Part shown: piece by piece, positions 35,198 through 44,717 of the stretch
How positions within the stretch are numbered: the stretch's first letter is position 1
Layout of the letters: every line of letters starts with the position of its first letter
Program-made: the position numbers and the translations under genes
Source of the DNA: an uncultured Allorhizobium sp.
GTDB taxonomy: Bacteria > Pseudomonadota > Alphaproteobacteria > Rhizobiales > Rhizobiaceae
Length of the DNA stretch: 64,000 nucleotides
Assembly (NCBI GenBank): GCA_958439205.1
Contig: OY288189.1
Location: forward strand, 186,001-250,000
Direction: 5' to 3'
The notes under the pieces: model-generated
What the model was told of the DNA's origin: nothing
Database searches by the model: none
Seen by the model: only the letters and a program-made list of their open reading frames with translations

Positions 35198-36718
35198 ATG
35201 AGTGCAACGAACCAGGCACCCGCGATCGAATTGATCGGCATCGACAAGAAGTTCGGTGCGGTGCATGCCAACAAGAACATCAATCTGACGGTCGCCAAGG
35301 GCTCCATCCACGGCATCATCGGTGAAAACGGCGCCGGCAAGTCGACGCTGATGTCGATCCTCTACGGCTTCTATCAGGCCGATCAGGGATCCATCCAGAT
35401 CGACGGCAAGCCGATCACGATCAAGGATAGCCAGGCTGCCATCAATTCCGGGATCGGAATGGTGCACCAGCACTTCATGCTGGTCGAGAATTTTTCCGTG
35501 CTCGAAAACCTGATGCTCGGCGCCGAAGGCGGCGCCCTGCTCGGCAAGGGCACGGATGCGGCGCGCGCAGCGCTGAAGAAGCTTGAAGAAGACTACGAGC
35601 TGGAAGTGGACCCCGATGCCATCATCGAGGAACTGCCTGTTGGTCTGCAGCAGCGCGTCGAAATCCTGAAAGCGCTCTATCGCGGCGCCGAGATCCTGAT
35701 CCTCGATGAACCCACGGGCGTTTTGACGCCGGCGGAAGCCGATCACCTGTTCAAGATCCTCGGCGTGCTGCGCGACCAGGGCAAGACGGTTATCCTCATC
35801 ACCCACAAGCTGCGCGAGATCATGGCGATCACCGATACGGTGTCGGTCATGCGCCGCGGCGAAATGGTCGCGACCCGCAAGACGGCGGAAACGACGGTGG
35901 AAGAACTGGCCGAGCTGATGGTCGGTCGCCGCGTTCTGCTGCATGTCGAGAAGAAGCCGGCCAATGCGGGCGAGATTTTCCTGTCCGTGCGCAACCTGAC
36001 CGTCAAGGACAACCGCGGCGTCGTCATGGTCGACAACGTCTCCTTCGACGTACGCTCCGGCGAGATCGTCGGGATCGCCGGCGTGGCCGGCAACGGCCAG
36101 AGTGAACTGCTGGAAGCCATTACGGGCATTCGCAAACCGACTTCGGGCGAAATCTGGATCAACGGCCATAATGTCGCCGGCCTCGACCCGGCGGAACTGC
36201 GCGGCATCGGTGTGGCGCATATCCCGGAAGACCGCCACCACATGGGCCTCGTGCTTCCCTTCGAGGAAAGCCAGAACGCGATCCTTGGCTATCACCGCGA
36301 CGAGCGCTATGGGAAGGGCATGTTCCTGAACCCGGACCTCATTCGAAAGGCTGCGGTTGAAGAGATCGAGAAATACGACATCCGGCCGCCGAACCCGCGG
36401 CTGAAGACCGCCAACTTCTCCGGCGGCAACCAGCAGAAGATCGTCGTCGCCCGCGAGATCGAGCGCGATCCTAAGCTCTTGATCGTCGGCCAGCCGACCC
36501 GCGGCGTCGATATCGGGGCGATCGAATTCATTCACAAGCGGATCGTCGAGACGCGCGACGCCGGCAAGGCCGTGCTGCTCGTCTCCGTCGAACTCGACGA
36601 GATCCGCTCACTCTCCGACCGTATCCTGGTAATGTTTGCCGGCAAGGTCGTCGGCGAGAAGACGCCTGATACAGGCGAACAGACACTCGGCCTGATGATG
36701 GCCGGCATTGCCGCTTGA
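35198..36718 (+). CDS. Nucleoside ABC transporter ATP-binding protein (two ABC domains)
   Basis: 506-aa duplicated ATPase of the RbsA/MglA/NupO type. The first domain has a normal Walker A (GENGAGKST), a VGLQQRVEI signature and Walker B LILDEP. The second has the degenerate P-loop [11 protein letters not shown] without the lysine, then [10 protein letters not shown], as is usual in this group, so only one site is fully active. Start at 35198 follows GGGGGACCGGA. The first permease gene starts seven bases after the stop. It powers nucleoside import at the inner membrane. Confidence 0.93.
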   Translation: MSATNQAPAIELIGIDKKFGAVHANKNINLTVAKGSIHGIIGENGAGKSTLMSILYGFYQADQGSIQIDGKPITIKDSQAAINSGIGMVHQHFMLVENFSVLENLMLGAEGGALLGKGTDAARAALKKLEEDYELEVDPDAIIEELPVGLQQRVEILKALYRGAEILILDEPTGVLTPAEADHLFKILGVLRDQGKTVILITHKLREIMAITDTVSVMRRGEMVATRKTAETTVEELAELMVGRRVLLHVEKKPANAGEIFLSVRNLTVKDNRGVVMVDNVSFDVRSGEIVGIAGVAGNGQSELLEAITGIRKPTSGEIWINGHNVAGLDPAELRGIGVAHIPEDRHHMGLVLPFEESQNAILGYHRDERYGKGMFLNPDLIRKAAVEEIEKYDIRPPNPRLKTANFSGGNQQKIVVAREIERDPKLLIVGQPTRGVDIGAIEFIHKRIVETRDAGKAVLLVSVELDEIRSLSDRILVMFAGKVVGEKTPDTGEQTLGLMMAGIAA

Positions 36719-36725
36719 GGATTTG

Positions 36726-37829
36726 ATGAGCACTGCATCCGTACCACTTCCAAACTGGATCAATTATGCGCTGCTGCCGCTGATCAACCTCACGCTCGCC
36801 TTTCTGGTGTCGGGCCTCGTGGTCTGGATCATCGGGGAGAACCCGTGGGAGGCGCTGAAGCTGATGCTGGAAGGCGCGCTCGGCAGCGGCGAAGGCATTG
36901 GCTTCACCCTGTTTTATGCGACGAACTTCATCTTCACCGGGCTTTCTGTCGCGGTTGCCTATCATGCCGGCCTGTTCAATATCGGCTCCGAAGGCCAGGC
37001 CTATCTGGGCGGCCTGGGTGCCGCACTCGCAGCACTTGCGCTCGATCACTACGTGCCTTGGTATGTCACCATGCCGTTCGCGATCATGGCGGCTGCGCTC
37101 TTCGGTGCGGCCTGGGCGCTGATCCCGGCCTGGCTGCAGGCCAAGCGCGGCAGCCACATCGTCATCACCACGATCATGTTTAACTTCATCGGCGCAGCGC
37201 TGATGGTCTATCTTCTGGTCAACGTGCTGATCGTTCCCGGCAAGATGGCGCCTGAGACCCGCACCTTCCTCGAAGGTGGTCAGTTGCCGAAGCTCGACTG
37301 GCTGATTGCCATGTTCGGCGGCACGCTCGGACCTGCCCCGTTCAACGTGTCCTTCCTGATCGCGCTCGTCATGTGCGTTGTCGTCTGGGTGCTAATCTGG
37401 CGCACCAAGCTCGGCTATGAGATGCGCACGCTCGGGATCAGCCGCTCGGCGGCCGCCTATGCCGGCATTCCCTATGTGAAGATCGTCATGATCACCATGC
37501 TGATTTCGGGTGGTCTCGCCGGCATGATGGCGCTGAACCCGGTGCTCGGGGCCTCCGCCCGCCTGCAGGTGGAATTCGTGGCCGGCGCCGGCTTCGTCGG
37601 TATTGCGGTCTCGCTGATGGGGCGCAACCATCCGCTCGGCATCCTGCTTGCCGCCATCCTGTTCGGCATTCTCTATCAAGGCGGTGCGTGGCTTTCCTTT
37701 GATATGCCGAACATCACCCGCGAGATGATCGTGGTCATCCAGGGTCTGGTGATCCTGTTTGCCGGCGCGCTCGAATTCATGTGCCGGCCGATGATCGTGC
37801 GCATCTACCAGTCACTGACAAAGGCCTGA
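36726..37829 (+). CDS. Nucleoside ABC transporter permease 1
   Basis: 367-aa inner-membrane permease of the BPD_transp_2 family, with eight to ten helices. The motif GLFNIGSEGQAYLGGLGAA is the family's glycine-rich segment, and the cytoplasmic loop YEMRTLGISRSAAAYAGIP is the coupling helix for the ATPase. The ATG at 36726 is seven bases after the ATPase stop. It forms the transport channel with the second permease, whose gene follows after 10 bases. Confidence 0.92.
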   Translation: MSTASVPLPNWINYALLPLINLTLAFLVSGLVVWIIGENPWEALKLMLEGALGSGEGIGFTLFYATNFIFTGLSVAVAYHAGLFNIGSEGQAYLGGLGAALAALALDHYVPWYVTMPFAIMAAALFGAAWALIPAWLQAKRGSHIVITTIMFNFIGAALMVYLLVNVLIVPGKMAPETRTFLEGGQLPKLDWLIAMFGGTLGPAPFNVSFLIALVMCVVVWVLIWRTKLGYEMRTLGISRSAAAYAGIPYVKIVMITMLISGGLAGMMALNPVLGASARLQVEFVAGAGFVGIAVSLMGRNHPLGILLAAILFGILYQGGAWLSFDMPNITREMIVVIQGLVILFAGALEFMCRPMIVRIYQSLTKA

Positions 37830-37839
37830 GGACGCGACC

Positions 37840-38811
37840 ATGGAATCATTTGACATGCTCATCAGCATCCTCGGCTCGACGATCCGTCTGTCGATCCCCC
37901 TGATCCTGGCGGCCCTTGCCGGCCTCTATTCGGAACGCGCCGGTGTCTTCGACATCGGGCTTGAAGGCAAAATGCTGGCAGCCGCCTTCGCGGCAGCCTG
38001 CGTTGCCTATCTCACCGGTTCGGCCTGGCTGGGGCTCTTCTCCGGTATCGCCGTTTCGCTCGTCTTCTCGCTGATCCACGGCTTTGCCTCGATTACCAAT
38101 CGCGGCAACCAGATCGTCTCCGGCGTGGCGTTGAACTTCGTGGCGGCCGGCCTGACCGTCGTGCTTGGCCAGGCCTGGTTCGGCCAGGGCGGACGGACGC
38201 CACAGGTTTCGGGCGACGGACGTTTTTCGCCGATAATCCTGCCGGGTGCCGACATGATGCGTGAGGTGCCGATCATCGGGCCGCTCTATTCGAACGTCAT
38301 CTCGGGCAACAACATCCTGACCTATATCGCCTTCCTGGCGGTGCCGATCTCCTGGTGGGTGCTTTATCGCACGCGCTTTGGTCTGCGGCTCCGCGCTGTC
38401 GGTGAAAATCCGGGTGCGGTCGATACGGCCGGTATTTCGGTGACCTTCCTGCGCTACCGCGCCGTGCTGGTGGCGGGCCTGCTCTGCGGCATCGCCGGGA
38501 CCTATCTCGCGATCGCCCAGTCGGCGGCCTTTATCAAGGACATGTCGGCGGGCAAGGGCTTCATCGCGCTTGCAGCCCTCATCTTCGCCAAATGGAAGCC
38601 AGTACCGGTGATGTTCGCCTGCCTGTTGTTCGGTTTCCTCGATGCGCTGGCAAACTTCATGCAGGGCAAGGAGATCCCCGTCATCGGCGAAGTGCCGGTG
38701 CAGCTTTTCCAGGCCTTGCCCTATATCCTCACCTGCATTCTGCTTGCGGGCTTCATCGGCTCTGCCAATCCGCCGAAGGCCGGTGGCGTCGCATACTCCA
38801 AGGAGCGTTGA
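37840..38811 (+). CDS. Nucleoside ABC transporter permease 2
   Basis: 323-aa inner-membrane permease, partner of the preceding one. It has the motif GVFDIGLEGKMLAAAF near the first helices and the coupling loop LRLRAVGENPGAVDTAGI. The full set of about eight helices ends at LAGFIGSANPPKAGG. Its stop is two bases before the cdd start, linking transport directly to nucleoside breakdown. The AAGGAGCG at its end is the ribosome site of cdd. Confidence 0.92.
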   Translation: MESFDMLISILGSTIRLSIPLILAALAGLYSERAGVFDIGLEGKMLAAAFAAACVAYLTGSAWLGLFSGIAVSLVFSLIHGFASITNRGNQIVSGVALNFVAAGLTVVLGQAWFGQGGRTPQVSGDGRFSPIILPGADMMREVPIIGPLYSNVISGNNILTYIAFLAVPISWWVLYRTRFGLRLRAVGENPGAVDTAGISVTFLRYRAVLVAGLLCGIAGTYLAIAQSAAFIKDMSAGKGFIALAALIFAKWKPVPVMFACLLFGFLDALANFMQGKEIPVIGEVPVQLFQALPYILTCILLAGFIGSANPPKAGGVAYSKER

Positions 38812-38813
38812 TC

Positions 38814-39206
38814 ATGGCGCACGATCTTTTCGAAGCCGCGCGTGACGCGATGAAATTCGCGCATGCGCCCTATTCGAAGTTCCCTGTGGGGGCCGCGATC
38901 CGTGCCGATGACGGGCGCATCTATACCGGTGCCAATATCGAGAACCTCTCCTTCCCCCAGGGCTGGTGTGCCGAGCCGACGGCGATCGGCTGCATGATCA
39001 TGGGCGGCGGCAAGAAGATCATCGAGATGGCGGTGATTGCCGAGAAGCTGGCTCTTTGCCCGCCCTGTGGCGGCTGCCGGCAGAAGATCTCGGAATTCGC
39101 ATCCGCCGACACCAAGATCTTTCTCTGCGACGAAGTGGGTGTGCAGAAGACCATGACCATGGACGAGCTTCTACCGCTTAGCTTCAAGACGGACATCCTC
39201 GGATGA
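38814..39206 (+). CDS. cdd: Cytidine deaminase
   Basis: 130-aa homotetramer-type zinc enzyme that turns cytidine and deoxycytidine into uridine and deoxyuridine. The zinc site is given by CAEPTAIG (Cys ligand and catalytic Glu) and PCGGCRQ. The start at 38814 lies behind AAGGAG at the end of the permease gene. Its stop overlaps the start of punA by four bases (ATGA). It is the first enzyme after the transporter, in keeping with use of imported cytidine. Confidence 0.95.
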   Translation: MAHDLFEAARDAMKFAHAPYSKFPVGAAIRADDGRIYTGANIENLSFPQGWCAEPTAIGCMIMGGGKKIIEMAVIAEKLALCPPCGGCRQKISEFASADTKIFLCDEVGVQKTMTMDELLPLSFKTDILG

Positions 39207-40009
39207 AGGCCGCGGTCGATCTGCTCGTCGAGCGGCTCAACGGGCTCGTTCCGCGCCATGCGATCGTGCTCGGCTCGGGCTTGGGATCGCTGGTCAACGA
39301 GGTTCGCGATGCGGTGCGCGTTCCCTATGCCGAGCTTCCCGGATTTCCGTTGAGCGGCGTGTCGGGCCATGCGGGCGAGATCGTTGCCGGTTACCTGGGA
39401 CGCACGCCCGTCATCATGCTCGCCGGACGCATGCATTACTACGAGCATGGCGATGCGAATGCGATGCGCAAGCCGATAGAAGTGCTGATGGGGCTTGGCG
39501 TGAAGTCGCTGATCCTCACCAATGCGGCGGGATCGCTGCGTGAAGACATGCCGCCCGGATCGGTCATGCAGATCACCGATCACATCAACTTCTCCGGCAA
39601 GAACCCGCTGATCGGCGAGCCGAGCGACGGGCGCTTCGTCGGCATGACCTCGGCCTATGATGCCGAGTTGCAGGCAGCCATGCGGGCAGCCGCTGAGGCA
39701 GAAGATGTGCCGCTCTCGCAGGGCGTCTATATGTGGTTCTCGGGCCCGAGCTTCGAGACGCCCGCGGAGATCCGCATGGCGCGTGTCCTGGGCGCTGACG
39801 CCGTCGGCATGTCGACCGTGCCGGAGGTCATTCTGGCCCGTTTCTATGGGCTGAGGGTTGCAGCTGCCTCCGTGATCACCAATTATGGGGCAGGCATGAC
39901 CGGTGGCGAACTCAGCCACGAAGAAACCAAGGACATGGCGCCGATCGGCGGCAAACGTCTGGCCACCATCCTGAAACGGATGATCGGCGGAGGAAATGAC
40001 ATTGGATAA
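39203..40009 (+). CDS. punA: Purine-nucleoside phosphorylase (PunA/XapA type)
   Basis: 268-aa trimeric-class phosphorylase that splits purine nucleosides with phosphate into base and (deoxy)ribose-1-phosphate. Motifs: GSGLGSL phosphate loop, GRMHYYEHGD, LTNAAGSLR, FSGPSFETPAEIRM and STVPEVILAR. It overlaps cdd by four bases and deoC by 14 bases, so the three are translated together. The product deoxyribose-1-phosphate is passed to DeoB, encoded nearby on the other strand. Confidence 0.95.
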   Translation: MKAAVDLLVERLNGLVPRHAIVLGSGLGSLVNEVRDAVRVPYAELPGFPLSGVSGHAGEIVAGYLGRTPVIMLAGRMHYYEHGDANAMRKPIEVLMGLGVKSLILTNAAGSLREDMPPGSVMQITDHINFSGKNPLIGEPSDGRFVGMTSAYDAELQAAMRAAAEAEDVPLSQGVYMWFSGPSFETPAEIRMARVLGADAVGMSTVPEVILARFYGLRVAAASVITNYGAGMTGGELSHEETKDMAPIGGKRLATILKRMIGGGNDIG

Positions 40010-40772
40010 TCAAGAACTGCGCGCTGTCGCTTCGCGGGCGCTTTCGCTGCTCGACCTCACCAACCTGAAGGACGACTGCACGCCTGAACAGATCGTGACG
40101 CTATGCGGGCGCGCCCAGAGCGCCTTTGGTCCGACGGCTGCGATCTGCATCTGGCCGCGTTTCGTCATGCAGGCGCGCACCCTGCTCGGCCCCGACAGCC
40201 CGATCCGCATTGCGACCGTCGTCAACTTCCCCTCGGGCGAGATGAAGACCGAGGACGTGCTGGCCGAGACGCGGGATGCCGTAGCAGACGGTGCCGACGA
40301 TATCGACCTCGTGATCCCTTACCGGGCGCTCGCCAAGGGCGACGAGAAGGCGGTGACGGACATGGTTTCGGCGGTGAAAGCTGCCTGTGGCCCGGCGATC
40401 CTGAAGACGATCCTGGAAACGGGTGAGCTCAAGGATATCTCGCTGATCCGCCGCGCATCAGACCTGTCGATCGCGGCCGGTGCGGATTTCATCAAGACGT
40501 CGACCGGCAAGGTCGGCGTCAATGCGACGCTTGAGGCGGCCGATATCATGCTGCAGGCGATCCGCGACAGCCGCAAGAAGGTGGGCTTCAAGCCGGCCGG
40601 CGGTATTTCGACGGTGGCGGATGCGGCGCTCTATCTCAGCCTTGCCGATACGATCATGGGTGAGGACTGGGTGATGCCTTCGACTTTCCGCTTCGGTGCA
40701 TCCGGCCTGCTCGACGATATCATCGCCGTGCTCTCGGGCGAGCGCTCGACGGCTGTGGCATCGGGATATTAA
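39996..40772 (+). CDS. deoC: Deoxyribose-phosphate aldolase
   Basis: 258-aa class I aldolase that cleaves 2-deoxyribose-5-phosphate into glyceraldehyde-3-phosphate and acetaldehyde. The Schiff-base Lys is in FIKTSTGK (about residue 168) and a second conserved Lys in GFKPAGGI; the Asp in DIDLVIPY is also conserved. The start overlaps the end of punA and has its own GGAGGAA site. It drains deoxyribose from nucleosides into central metabolism. Confidence 0.96.
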   Translation: MTLDNQELRAVASRALSLLDLTNLKDDCTPEQIVTLCGRAQSAFGPTAAICIWPRFVMQARTLLGPDSPIRIATVVNFPSGEMKTEDVLAETRDAVADGADDIDLVIPYRALAKGDEKAVTDMVSAVKAACGPAILKTILETGELKDISLIRRASDLSIAAGADFIKTSTGKVGVNATLEAADIMLQAIRDSRKKVGFKPAGGISTVADAALYLSLADTIMGEDWVMPSTFRFGASGLLDDIIAVLSGERSTAVASGY

Positions 40773-40775
40773 GCC

Positions 40776-42092
40776 ATGCTTCCCCAGGAGATCATCCGGC
40801 GCAAGCGTGATGGCGGGACCCTGAGCGGGCAAGAGATTGCCGGCTTCATCGAGGGGCTTTCCAAGGAAACGATTTCCGAGGGGCAGGTTGCAGCCTTCGC
40901 CATGGCCGTCTTCTTCAAGGGCATGACGCCGGATGAAATCGTGGCGCTGACGCTTGCCATGCGCGATTCCGGCGACGTGCTCTCCTGGGCTGGCGTCGGC
41001 AAGCCGGTCGCGGACAAGCATTCGACTGGCGGCGTCGGCGACAATGTTTCGCTGATGCTGGCGCCGATCGTGGCGGCCTGCGGACTTGCTGTCCCCATGA
41101 TTTCAGGGCGCGGACTGGGGCATACCGGTGGTACGCTCGACAAGCTGCAGTCGATCCCCGGTTACGATGTGATGCCCGACAATGTCACCTTCCGCCGGAC
41201 GGTGGACCGGGCCGGCTGCGCGATCATCGGACAGACGGGCGATCTGGCACCGGCCGACAAGCGGCTCTATTCGATCCGCGACGTGACGGCGACGGTCGAA
41301 TCCATTCCGCTGATTACCGCCTCCATCCTGTCGAAGAAGCTGGCGGCCGGGCTCGAGAGCCTGGTTCTCGACGTGAAGGTCGGCAACGGCGCATTCATGG
41401 CGAAGACTGAGGATGCAGAGGCCTTGGCGCGTTCGCTGGTTCGGGTCGCCAATGGGGCCGGCGTGAAGACCACGGCGCTTTTGACCGACATGAACGAGCC
41501 GCTCGCCGACTGTGCCGGCAATGCGATCGAAGTGCAGAATGCGGTGGATTTCCTCAAAGGTCAGAAGAGCTGTACGCGGCTCGAAGAGGTGACGCTGGCT
41601 CTTGGTGCCGAGATGCTGGTCAATGCCGGCGTGGAGACGGACCAGGCGGCGGCACTTGCTCGCTGCGCGAAGGTGCTCGCCTCCGGCCAGGCGGCAGAGA
41701 TCTTCGGGAAAATGGTCAGTGAACTTGGCGGACCCAAGGACTTCATGGAGAAGACGGAAGGCTATCTGCCGCGCGCCAAGGTCGAAGTGGCCGTTCTTGC
41801 GGAGCAGGACGGTTATCTGAGCGCCTGTGACACACGTGGGCTCGGGCTTGCCGTTGTCGCGCTTGGTGGTGGTCGCCAGCGTCCGAGCGATAAGATCGAT
41901 CACGGCGTAGGTCTCTCCGGCTTCAAGCCGCTGGGAACGAAGGTCGCGAAGGGTGAGCCGATCGCCTTCGTCCAGGCCAATGACGAGGCTGCCGCGGCTG
42001 AAGCGGCGAAGACAGTGGCGGAATGCTATCGGATCTCGGAAACGAAGCCGGCTGCAACGCCGGTCATCGGGCTGCGCATCGCCGCAGAGTGA
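40776..42092 (+). CDS. deoA: Thymidine phosphorylase
   Basis: 438-aa dimeric enzyme that splits thymidine or deoxyuridine with phosphate. Typical motifs are [30 protein letters not shown] (20 residues, the family signature) and VGNGAFM. All three pyrimidine-phosphorylase domains are present at normal length. It is the last gene of the plus-strand nucleoside operon, three bases after deoC. An inverted-repeat element begins 15 bases after its stop. Confidence 0.96.
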   Translation: MLPQEIIRRKRDGGTLSGQEIAGFIEGLSKETISEGQVAAFAMAVFFKGMTPDEIVALTLAMRDSGDVLSWAGVGKPVADKHSTGGVGDNVSLMLAPIVAACGLAVPMISGRGLGHTGGTLDKLQSIPGYDVMPDNVTFRRTVDRAGCAIIGQTGDLAPADKRLYSIRDVTATVESIPLITASILSKKLAAGLESLVLDVKVGNGAFMAKTEDAEALARSLVRVANGAGVKTTALLTDMNEPLADCAGNAIEVQNAVDFLKGQKSCTRLEEVTLALGAEMLVNAGVETDQAAALARCAKVLASGQAAEIFGKMVSELGGPKDFMEKTEGYLPRAKVEVAVLAEQDGYLSACDTRGLGLAVVALGGGRQRPSDKIDHGVGLSGFKPLGTKVAKGEPIAFVQANDEAAAAEAAKTVAECYRISETKPAATPVIGLRIAAE

Positions 42093-42106
42093 AGGCCAGA
42101 GGCCTT

Positions 42107-42370
42107 ATACTAAGTCTCGATGATAGGAACCTATAGGATCGGCTCGATCGCCCCTGCTGGCTAGGAGAGGTTCGAAGAGCGATGCTTGCGCATCGGTCAA
42201 GGAACTCGACGACGCCAGAAGGGACGAGAAGCCGACCGAAGGTGGCTTATGCCGGGCCTCTGGCGTTGTTGCGCCGCTTGGTCGATGCGACAGCATCGCC
42301 CGGCGCGTCGCGCCTAGCCAGCGACCCGCCAAAAGCCATCCTATAGGTTCCTATCACAGAGATTTGGTAT
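42107..42370. mobile_element. Inverted-repeat element (MITE-like)
   Basis: The gap between the convergent deoA and retropepsin genes is filled by a ~264-base element. Its ends are 33-base inverted repeats (42107-42139 and 42338-42370) with four mismatches; the inner 19 bases, TGATAGGAACCTATAGGAT and its complement, match perfectly. A second inverted pair (GCTGGCTAGG near 42156, CCTAGCCAGC near 42313) and a third (CGCCAG/CTGGCG) are nested inside, so the whole could fold as one long hairpin. There is no transposase or credible gene inside. The right end overlaps the stop codon of the next gene by one base. Target-site duplication is not evident. Confidence 0.75.
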
Positions 42371-42888
42371 TACTGGATCATCCGCAGGACGCGCTTCTCG
42401 GCGGTATAGGACTTGAGCTTGCTCATGAAGCTCATGCCAACGAGTGTCGACGTAAGCGCCTCGTCGCTCAGGACGAAGGCATCGACTTCCTTCACCCGGA
42501 TGCTGCCGATCTCGACACGGTCGAGCACGACATGGGCGGCCTTGATCGAGCCATTGGCGGTGTTGACGTTGTGACGGAAATCAAGCGCTGCTGGGCTGAA
42601 GCCAAGCCGGCGGGCGGTGGAAACATTGATCGCCACCGTGGAAGCGCCCGTGTCGACCATGGCGTCAACGGGCTTTCCATTCATCTTGAACGTGCCCGTG
42701 TAATGGCCGCCAGGTCCCATGGGGAGAACCATCTGACCGGCATGTCCCACTGAGGGCTTGGCCGCAACCTCTTCGGGAGCGTTCGCTTCGCGTTCATCCA
42801 GCATGGCCTGGACCTTCTCCACGATGGTCGGCCACTGGCTGGCGGACAAAGCGAGCATCAGGACTGTGAACAGCGTGCGAGCGAACAT
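42370..42888 (-). CDS. Retropepsin-like aspartic protease (clan AA, TIGR02281 type)
   Basis: 172-aa protein. An N-terminal hydrophobic segment (FARTLFTVLMLALSAS) should anchor it or direct it to the periplasm. The single-lobe aspartyl protease domain has the catalytic Asp in MVDTGASTVAIN, the flap region RHNVNTANG and the ending FVLSDEALTSTLVGMSFMSKL. Such bacterial retropepsins are active as dimers; their substrates are unknown. I start at the ATG at 42888, as upstream sequence runs into the upp terminator. The stop codon lies at the right edge of the inverted-repeat element. Confidence 0.85.
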   Translation of the reverse strand: MFARTLFTVLMLALSASQWPTIVEKVQAMLDEREANAPEEVAAKPSVGHAGQMVLPMGPGGHYTGTFKMNGKPVDAMVDTGASTVAINVSTARRLGFSPAALDFRHNVNTANGSIKAAHVVLDRVEIGSIRVKEVDAFVLSDEALTSTLVGMSFMSKLKSYTAEKRVLRMIQ

Positions 42889-42956
42889 CTGAAATCCCCG
42901 TGGATCGATGCCGGATGGTAGCAGTCGCTGATCAGAAATTGGATAAGGCACCACGC

Positions 42957-42986
42957 AAAACGGCCCGAAACCGGGGTTTCGGGCCG
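42957..42986 (-). terminator. Terminator of upp
   Basis: 12-bp stem CGGCCCGAAACC / GGTTTCGGGCCG, with AAAA on its left side (TTTT on the minus strand), 26 bases beyond the upp stop. Confidence 0.85.
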
Positions 42987-43012
42987 TCAAACCTTGCGAT
43001 CTGGTTAAGAAA

Positions 43013-43642
43013 TCACTTCGTTCCGTACATACGGTCGCCGGCATCGCCGAGGCCGGGCATGATGTAGCCCTTCTCGTTCAAGTGGCTGTCGATCGATGCG
43101 GTGAAGATCGGCACGTCCGGATGGGCGGCGTGGAAGTTCTTGATGCCTTCGGGTGCGGCCAGCAGGCAGAGGAAGCGAATGTTCTTCGCGCCGCGCTCTT
43201 TCAGCTTTTCGATGGCGGCGATCGAGGAGTTGCCGGTGGCGAGCATGGGGTCGACGACAATGATCAGACGCTCCGACAGGGCTTCCGGCGCCTTGAAGTA
43301 GTATTCGACGGCCTGCAGCGTCTCGTGATCGCGGTAGACGCCGACATGGGCGACGCGGGCGGCAGGAACCAGCTCCAGCATGCCTTCCAGGAGGCCATTG
43401 CCGGCGCGCAGGATCGAGGCGAAGACCAGCTTCTTGCCTTCGAGGATCGGCGACTGCATCTCGGTCAGCGGCGTCTCGATCGTCTCCATGGTGAGTTCGA
43501 GATCGCGGGTGACCTCGTAGCAGAGGAGCGTCGAGATTTCGCGCAGGAGGCGACGGAAGCTTGAGGTCGACGTTTCCTTGCGGCGCATAATCGTCAGCTT
43601 GTGCTGCACGAGGGGGTGATTGATGACTGTTACGCCGTCCAT
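43013..43642 (-). CDS. upp: Uracil phosphoribosyltransferase
   Basis: 209-aa salvage enzyme making UMP from uracil and PRPP. The PRPP-binding loop [11 protein letters not shown] and the C-terminal uracil-binding [17 protein letters not shown] are both present. Start at 43642 ([16 protein letters not shown]), length as usual. It uses uracil released by DeoA and related phosphorolysis of deaminated cytidine. It follows add on the same strand after 106 bases. Confidence 0.96.
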   Translation of the reverse strand: MDGVTVINHPLVQHKLTIMRRKETSTSSFRRLLREISTLLCYEVTRDLELTMETIETPLTEMQSPILEGKKLVFASILRAGNGLLEGMLELVPAARVAHVGVYRDHETLQAVEYYFKAPEALSERLIIVVDPMLATGNSSIAAIEKLKERGAKNIRFLCLLAAPEGIKNFHAAHPDVPIFTASIDSHLNEKGYIMPGLGDAGDRMYGTK

Positions 43643-43748
43643 GGTCGAGCCTTCTTTTCTTGTTTTCTGAGGTGCTTCTATTTTCACGTTCTCTGAAGAG
43701 GCCGCAAGAGCGATGCCGCTTTTTGGGCGGTCTTCAACAGTTGCGGTG

Positions 43749-44717
43749 TCACAACCGGGCGAGAAGCCGCGCGCGCGTCTCCTCGTCGACGAAGGCGGCC
43801 TCGATGGCGATGCGCGTCATGCCGTCGATCTCGGCAGAGGTGAAGCCGAATTCGCTCGAAGCCCAGTCGTATTCCTGGGCGAGTGACGTGCCGAAAAAGG
43901 GTGGATCATCGGAATTGATGCAGACCCTAACGCCGGCCTCGTGGAATTTCCTGAGCGGATGGCTGGCGAAATCGGGGAAGACCTTGAGCGCGATGTTGGA
44001 ACCCGGGCAGACTTCGAGCACGGTTCCGAGATCGACGAGGCGGCGGACGAGCTCGGGATCCTCGATGGCGCGGACGCCATGACCGATGCGGGCGGGTTTG
44101 ACGAGGTCGAGGGCGTCGGTGACGCTGAAGGCGCCGCAGACTTCACCGGCATGGATGGTGAGGCCGAGGCCGGCGTCACGGGCGATGTCGAAGGCACGGG
44201 CGTAATCCGCCACGCGGCCCATGCGCTCTTCGCCGGCCATGTTGAAACCGGTGATGAGCGGGTTGTTGCTGCGGGCTGCATATTCGGCGGCGGCGATCAC
44301 GCTTTCCGGGCCAAAATGGCGCTCGCCAGTGACGATGATGCGGGCTTCGATGCCGGTCGCGGCCTTAGCGGCCTCGATGCCCGCGGTGATGCCGGCGAGG
44401 TAGGTATCGGCGCCGAGACCAATCCGGTCGCCATGATCCGGAGAGACGATGATCTCGCTGTAGATCGTATCGGCGGCTGCAAGCTCGCGCAGATAGGTCT
44501 CGGTCAAGAGTGCGTAGTCCTCCTCCGTGCGGAAGAGTGCGGCGACCCGGTCGTAAGCCTTGATAAACTCGGCGAAATCGGTCCAGGCGTAGGTGCCGTC
44601 GCGCATGAAGGTCTCAGGGTCCACGCCGTATCTTTGCGCCTGGGACAGCGCCAGCGCCGGCGGCGCCGCACCCTCGATATGACAGTGCAGTTCGGCCTTC
44701 TTCAGTCGGTTCGTCAC
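43749..44717 (-). CDS. add: Adenosine deaminase
   Basis: 322-aa zinc enzyme converting adenosine to inosine. Metal and catalytic motifs are [24 protein letters not shown] and [10 protein letters not shown] start at the GTG at 44717, whose bases overlap the deoB stop (GTGA); this gives the normal N-terminus with the metal-binding HCH near residue 12. It probably supplies inosine to PunA. Some bacterial members deaminate adenine instead, which I consider less likely in this setting. Confidence 0.93.
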   Translation of the reverse strand: MTNRLKKAELHCHIEGAAPPALALSQAQRYGVDPETFMRDGTYAWTDFAEFIKAYDRVAALFRTEEDYALLTETYLRELAAADTIYSEIIVSPDHGDRIGLGADTYLAGITAGIEAAKAATGIEARIIVTGERHFGPESVIAAAEYAARSNNPLITGFNMAGEERMGRVADYARAFDIARDAGLGLTIHAGEVCGAFSVTDALDLVKPARIGHGVRAIEDPELVRRLVDLGTVLEVCPGSNIALKVFPDFASHPLRKFHEAGVRVCINSDDPPFFGTSLAQEYDWASSEFGFTSAEIDGMTRIAIEAAFVDEETRARLLARL

